Source: Bacteroides sp. (GTDB lineage: Bacteria; Bacteroidota; Bacteroidia; Bacteroidales; Muribaculaceae). Taken from it: a DNA stretch of 64,000 nt. Below the pieces are notes generated by a model. The model saw only the letters and a program-made list of their open reading frames with translations, ran no database searches and was not told where the DNA came from. The DNA lies in the NCBI GenBank assembly GCA_014801785.1, contig JAAVDN010000003.1, forward strand, positions 16,368-80,367, given 5' to 3'. Shown piece by piece: positions 59,848 to 64,000 of this stretch (its first letter is position 1; every line of letters starts with the position of its first letter). Made by a program: the position numbers and the translations under genes.

Positions 59848-62691
59848 TTAATGGGCGTCCAGCCAGTTCTCGCCGACACCGACCGATACCTCCAGACATA
59901 CCGCCCCGTCCCATGCTCCCTCCATCTGCCGCTTTACTATCTCGCGGAGCAGATCCAGCTCCTCGGGAACGACGTCGAAGTTAAGTTCGTCGTGAACCTG
60001 CATTATCATTTTAGACCGCAGACCGCGCTCGCGCATCTCTCTGTCGATGCGTATCATGGCTATCTTCATGATGTCGGCGGCCGATCCTTGAACAGGGGCG
60101 TTGATGGCGTTGCGCTCCGCAACTCCGCGAACCACCGGATTGCGGCTGTTGATGTCCGGCAACCGCCGTTTACGACCGAAGCGAGTCAGCGTGTAGAGAC
60201 GTTCGCGGGCCTCCTCGACGCTGTCGCTCATATATTTATGTATAGTCGGGAAGGTCTTGAAATAGTTGTCTATCAGATCTTTCGCCTCCCCGCGCGGAAT
60301 GCCTAACCGTGAGGCCAGTCCGAAAGCCGATATGCCGTATAGTATGCCGAAATTAGCCGTCTTGGCGTTGCGTCGCTCGTCAGAAGTCACATCCTCCTGA
60401 TCTTTATGGTAGATTCGCGCGGCGGTGATGGCGTGGATATCCTTTCCTGTGCGGAAAGCGTCGATCATTACCTCCTCCCCCGCGAAATCGGCTACGAGGC
60501 GAAGTTCAATCTGACTGTAGTCAGCCGATAGGAAGAGATTTCCGGGATCAGCGATGAAGGCCCGCCGAATCTCTCTCCCTATATCGTCGCGGACAGGTAT
60601 GTTCTGAAGATTAGGCGCCGAGGAGGATATGCGGCCTGTCGCGGTGACTGTCTGGTTATAGTTGGTGTGGACATGACCCGTCTGAGGGTTGATGGATTCG
60701 GGAAGGACGGTAAGATAAGTGTTCAGAAGTTTCTTGACCTGTCTGTATTCCAGAATTTTACCTACGATAGGATTCTTGTGGGCCACTTTCTCCAGTATAT
60801 CCTCCGAAGTAGAGTATTGTCCGGTCTTTGTCTTCTTGGCTTTGGTGTCCAACGCAAGCTTTCCGAACAGTATCTCTCCGACCTGCGAGGGAGAACCGAC
60901 ATTGAACTCCTCGCCCGCCAGCGTCCATATCTCTTTTTCCAGTTCCCCCATTCGTTCCTCCATCGTCACTGCCGCCTGACGAAGTGCCTCTACATCGATG
61001 CGTACCCCCGTCAGTTCCATTGAGGCCAGGACCCTTACGAGCGGAAGCTCTATCTCGGTCAGCAGTTTCTCCAGTCCCTCCTCCTTCAGTTCGCGATCGA
61101 GCAGCGGTCGCAATTTCAGCCCTGCCTCCGCGAGTGTCACGGCGCGTTTCGCCGTCTGCATTCTCTCTTCCGGGTCGTCAAATAATGACGCCTCCCGTTT
61201 CCCCTTCCCTTTTCCCTTCGGAGCCTCTGCCGCAACATCATAACCTAATTCAGTTGACAGATAGGTCTGGGTCAGTTGGGAGATGGAATGGCGCATATCG
61301 GGCTGGAGAAGATAATGGGAGAGGGTGACATCCTGGAAATTGACCAGAGAATCAGCCTCGTCAGTCCGTTTGCGTGCCGCTGTCACCATATCCCTTTTCG
61401 CCGACCCTGTAACCTTTTTTATATCCGGACGCGCCATGAGGTCGAGTACGGCCTCCTCCCCTTCGGCGAAGGAGGAGGGAATATACCATCCCTTGCCGTT
61501 GCCGTCCGCAATCGCGGTGCCGAGCCAGCGGGCCTCCATGTCGTTCTCTCCGACGGTGACCAGATGTAGGCCACAGCTCGTCAGCCCCGCCATAGCCTCC
61601 TGCATCTTATTCAGGTCTCCCCTCTCTTCGACAATAAATAATTCCATATTCTCCGGATTCCAGTCCGCTGTCGGATGAGGAGCGGCTTTCGGCTGCTCTC
61701 TCTCTTCCTCCTCCGGTTCCTCCTCCAGTCCGTCGAACAGTCCGGGAAATCCTCCCGGCGCAGGTGCGCCTTCCGGTTCTTTTCGGTAACTGTCTTCGTG
61801 AGGTTTCTCATCTCCAAGACGGCGTGCGACCCTGTCGGCCAGACTCTTGAACTCAAGCTGACGGAAAAGCTCGAAGAGGGCCGGGCGGTCCGGTTCCTGG
61901 CATTTCAGCGAGTCGGGTGTCTCGTCGATAGGAACATCCGTGCGGATTGTGGCCAGGAATTTGGAGAAGCGTATCTGTTCGGCGTTCTCCTCCACCTTTT
62001 TGCGTATCGCTCCCTTGAGTGCGTCGGTATGCTCCAGCAGATTCTCGACATCGCCGAACTCCTGAATAAGCTTGACAGCCGTCTTTTCCCCTACTCCCGG
62101 ACAACCCGGTATATTGTCGATCTTGTCTCCCATAAGAGCCAGCAGGTCGATGACCTGTGATGTGCGTGCGATGCCGTATCGTCCGCAGACCTCCTCTTCG
62201 CCGCGGAGCTCGAAATCCTGGCCGCGGTAGGCAGGCTTGTATTGCAGCACCGATGGGGAGACCAGCTGTCCGAAATCCTTGTCCGGAGTCATCATGTAGG
62301 TTGTGAATCCCTCCTTTTCTGCCTTACGGGCCATAGTTCCTATGACGTCATCTGCCTCGAACCCTTCTACTTCGAGAATAGGAATGCGGTAGGCGCGTAT
62401 GATATCCTTTATGAACGGGATGGAGAGTTTTATATCCTCGGGGGTAGCGTCGCGCTCCCCTTTGTAGTCTTCGTATGCTTCGGAACGGAACGTCGGGCCC
62501 TGAGGATCGAAACAGACCGCCAGATGAGTCGGCTTCTCCTTGCGAAGAAGTTCCTCAAGCGTATTGACAAAACCGAAGATGGCCGATGTGTTGAACCCCG
62601 ACTGGGTGATTCGCGGCATCTTTATCAAGGCGTAGTAGGCCCGGAAGATAAGGGCGTAGGCATCAAGGAGGAAAAGTCTTTTTTCTGTCAT
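59848..62691 (-). CDS. polA: DNA polymerase I
   Basis: 947 aa. The N-terminal 5'-3' exonuclease has EKRLFLLDAYALIFRAYYAL, GVEGFEADDVIGTMARKAEK-like sequence (LEVEGFEADDVIGTMAR) and 'DKDFGQLVSPSVLQYKP'. The polymerase domain is complete: DYSQIELRLVADFAGEEVMI (motif A), 'RRNAKTANFGILYGISAFGL' (O helix, motif B) and 'MQVHDELNFDVVPEEL' (motif C). The middle 3'-5' exonuclease-like region (about 345-490) lacks the DTET motif (the place reads LHLVTVGEND) and the last Asp (RHSISQL), so proofreading is probably lost. Acts in DNA repair and Okazaki fragment processing. A charged Pro-rich linker is at about 290-345. Confidence 0.95.
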   Translation of the reverse strand: MTEKRLFLLDAYALIFRAYYALIKMPRITQSGFNTSAIFGFVNTLEELLRKEKPTHLAVCFDPQGPTFRSEAYEDYKGERDATPEDIKLSIPFIKDIIRAYRIPILEVEGFEADDVIGTMARKAEKEGFTTYMMTPDKDFGQLVSPSVLQYKPAYRGQDFELRGEEEVCGRYGIARTSQVIDLLALMGDKIDNIPGCPGVGEKTAVKLIQEFGDVENLLEHTDALKGAIRKKVEENAEQIRFSKFLATIRTDVPIDETPDSLKCQEPDRPALFELFRQLEFKSLADRVARRLGDEKPHEDSYRKEPEGAPAPGGFPGLFDGLEEEPEEEEREQPKAAPHPTADWNPENMELFIVEERGDLNKMQEAMAGLTSCGLHLVTVGENDMEARWLGTAIADGNGKGWYIPSSFAEGEEAVLDLMARPDIKKVTGSAKRDMVTAARKRTDEADSLVNFQDVTLSHYLLQPDMRHSISQLTQTYLSTELGYDVAAEAPKGKGKGKREASLFDDPEERMQTAKRAVTLAEAGLKLRPLLDRELKEEGLEKLLTEIELPLVRVLASMELTGVRIDVEALRQAAVTMEERMGELEKEIWTLAGEEFNVGSPSQVGEILFGKLALDTKAKKTKTGQYSTSEDILEKVAHKNPIVGKILEYRQVKKLLNTYLTVLPESINPQTGHVHTNYNQTVTATGRISSSAPNLQNIPVRDDIGREIRRAFIADPGNLFLSADYSQIELRLVADFAGEEVMIDAFRTGKDIHAITAARIYHKDQEDVTSDERRNAKTANFGILYGISAFGLASRLGIPRGEAKDLIDNYFKTFPTIHKYMSDSVEEARERLYTLTRFGRKRRLPDINSRNPVVRGVAERNAINAPVQGSAADIMKIAMIRIDREMRERGLRSKMIMQVHDELNFDVVPEELDLLREIVKRQMEGAWDGAVCLEVSVGVGENWLDAH

Positions 62692-62764
62692 GGTGAATCT
62701 GTTTATAAAGGGTTCCGCACAGCCCGGAACCCTTATCCGGAGCGCGTCGAATGTGTAAAGATAA

Positions 62765-62772
62765 CAAATATA
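62765..62772 (-). promoter_or_regulatory. -7 box of polA (minus strand)
   Basis: TATATTTG on the minus strand, 74 bp before the polA ATG. The -33 is not clear. Confidence 0.4.
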
Positions 62773-62807
62773 TTTTGCCCGAATGTGTCAGTAAGCGGAT
62801 TTTTAGT

Positions 62808-62815
62808 TAATTTTG
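62808..62815 (+). promoter_or_regulatory. -7 box of the polyprenyl synthase gene
   Basis: TAATTTTG, a TAnnTTTG match, 41 bp before the ATG at 62856. Confidence 0.45.
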
Positions 62816-62855
62816 TAGTCGCGGTCATATCCGCCCCTTCACGAAGCCTCGAGAA

Positions 62856-63830
62856 ATGAACATCCTCGCGCAGACACAGCAGACCCTTGATAAGGAGCTG
62901 GATGAGATGAACGCTCTCATCCGGCGATATCTCCATACATCCAATCCGATGATGAACGAGGTGGTGGCCCACTACCTTCAGACCAAAGGAAAGCAGATCC
63001 GACCTCTGCTCGTGTTGCTGAGTGCCCGGATGTTTGGCGGAGTGACCGAACATACCATCCATGCCGCCGCAGCGCTGGAGATGCTCCATAACGCCTCCCT
63101 GATTCATGACGATATCGTCGACGAGACGAAACTGCGCCGGGGTATGGCGACTCTGAACGCTATCTGGGGAAATCATGTCGCTGTCCTTGTCGGAGACTTT
63201 TTCGTCTCCAATGCTCTCGCCGCGGGTATCGCGACCGGCAATATCCAGATTATCCGCGCTCTGTCGGATCTCGGCACTGAGCTGTCGCTCGGCGAGATAG
63301 ACCAGATCTCGAATGCCCGCGACCATCGTTTCGAGGAGAAGGCCTATCTCGGCATGATCAACCGCAAGACCGCTTCCCTGTTCATGAACTGCGTGCGTAT
63401 AGGGGCCCAGACGGCGGGGGCTTCCGATGAGGAGTTGAAAGGAATGGACCGTTACGCGGAGTTGCTCGGTCTCTGTTTCCAGATAAAGGATGATATCTTC
63501 GACTATTTCCCTGACTCGCGTATCGGTAAGCCGACGGGGAATGACCTGCGCGAGGATAAGGTGACGCTTCCGCTCATATACGCGCTTCATAATGCTCCGT
63601 CGCCCGATGCGGCTACGGCTCTCGAACTGCTGAAGCGCGGCAATCTTTCGGAGGAGGAAATTCAGGAACTCCTTCTGTTCGCCCGTGAGAATGGTGGTAT
63701 AGACTACGCTTTCGCCCGTATGCGCCAGATGCAGGATGAGGCTGACGCCATTATCCTGACATATCCTGAAAGTGAATGGCGCGAGCGTTTCCGCTCCCTC
63801 TTTGATTTCATAATATCGCGCGACCGATGA
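62856..63830 (+). CDS. ispB: Polyprenyl diphosphate synthase (octaprenyl/solanesyl type)
   Basis: 324 aa. First Asp-rich motif in [20 protein letters not shown], second '[20 protein letters not shown]'. Other signatures: '[20 protein letters not shown]' and '[20 protein letters not shown]'. It elongates an allylic diphosphate with isopentenyl diphosphate to make the menaquinone side chain; chain length cannot be told for sure. Overlaps rnhB by ATGA. Divergent from polA. Confidence 0.9.
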   Translation: MNILAQTQQTLDKELDEMNALIRRYLHTSNPMMNEVVAHYLQTKGKQIRPLLVLLSARMFGGVTEHTIHAAAALEMLHNASLIHDDIVDETKLRRGMATLNAIWGNHVAVLVGDFFVSNALAAGIATGNIQIIRALSDLGTELSLGEIDQISNARDHRFEEKAYLGMINRKTASLFMNCVRIGAQTAGASDEELKGMDRYAELLGLCFQIKDDIFDYFPDSRIGKPTGNDLREDKVTLPLIYALHNAPSPDAATALELLKRGNLSEEEIQELLLFARENGGIDYAFARMRQMQDEADAIILTYPESEWRERFRSLFDFIISRDR

Positions 63831-64000
63831 GCGCGCGAAAATCAGAGACCTCTCATTGCGCGAGTCCCCTTGCCCGTTTCATGCAGGAGGGACGCATAGA
63901 GGCCGGATGTGACGAGGCCGGACGCGGGTGTCTCTGCGGCCCTGTCAGCTGTGCGGCCGTGATCCTTCCCCCGGACTTCGATATTCCCGGACTTAATGAT
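63827..64000 (+). CDS. rnhB: Ribonuclease HII, N-terminal part (cut by window end)
   Basis: 58 codons from the ATG at 63827, overlapping the ispB stop as ATGA, with no stop before the window ends. The RNase HII start motif is [20 protein letters not shown] (Asp and Glu are the first catalytic acids). It removes ribonucleotides from DNA. The usual Ala in 'GxLAGPV' is Cys here (LCGPV), a mild change. Confidence 0.93.
   Translation, partial: MSARKSETSHCASPLARFMQEGRIEAGCDEAGRGCLCGPVSCAAVILPPDFDIPGLND

Overview
The window looks like a chromosomal segment of a gut Bacteroidales bacterium, most like Muribaculaceae or a relative. The reasons are: promoter -7 boxes of the Bacteroidetes type TAnnTTTG (before gapA, recA, lysS, the tRNAs and others); start codons without an obvious Shine-Dalgarno; many secreted proteins ending in a short 'YnLnG..i..G.YiV..g..v.K' sorting-like tail; a four-subunit 2-oxoacid:ferredoxin oxidoreductase; membrane-anchored TPR/helix-turn-helix regulators; and the conserved run sigma-54 regulator-lptE-secG. 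The genus is inference. I saw no insertion sequence, prophage, CRISPR array or rRNA gene.

Layout. 0-12.6 kb: two TPR-membrane-HTH regulators followed by a block of secreted proteins (DUF3244-like, a mini-protein split in two frames, a BspA-type leucine-rich protein, two Cys-rich paralogues flanking a C13/caspase-like cysteine protease, and a multidomain adhesin-like protein). Very long perfect palindromes lie between some of these genes. 12.7-21.4 kb: housekeeping genes (mscL, gapA, ychF, the korDABC-type operon, cdd), a small lipoprotein and a glucosaminidase/LysM protein, with several low-complexity repeat tracts. 21.6-34.9 kb: tRNA-Arg, an M6 metalloprotease, ruvB, a Wzx-like flippase, an AraC-type TPR regulator and, divergent from it, two large secreted proteins. 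35-41.4 kb: frr, pyrH, a glycosyltransferase, tRNA-Glu/rpsT/tRNA-Glu, recA and another secreted Ig-repeat protein. 41.6-47.8 kb: a tolC-hlyD-permease-permease efflux operon and a thioredoxin-like lipoprotein without CxxC. 47.8-64 kb: comM, then an intergenic region that I propose as the replication origin, then mostly plus-strand housekeeping genes: nadA, a TrmH-family methyltransferase, rsmA, the sigma-54 regulator/lptE/TPR/secG operon, lysS-gpsA, pgi, polA (minus), a polyprenyl synthase and the start of rnhB, which runs off the window.

How the parts work together. Central metabolism (gapA, pgi, gpsA, the ferredoxin-linked oxoacid oxidoreductase), translation (rpsT, frr, lysS, tRNAs), genome maintenance (recA, ruvB, polA, rnhB, candidate oriC) and envelope biogenesis (lptE, secG, efflux operon, flippase, glycosyltransferase) form the core. 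The accessory layer is secreted proteins next to TPR-HTH regulators, which are plausibly their local controllers.

The signals most worth following are: the candidate oriC with seven in-phase 11-bp DnaA-box-like units (49539-49615); the C13 protease with its mini-paralogue that lacks the protease domain; the Cys-rich pair whose 3' ends are about 95% identical; a 30-nt AGACCCYGKCCCACAA element found three times in 8 kb; and 9- and 10-nt tandem repeats directly upstream of cdd and frr. All coordinates, pairings and counts were worked out by eye.
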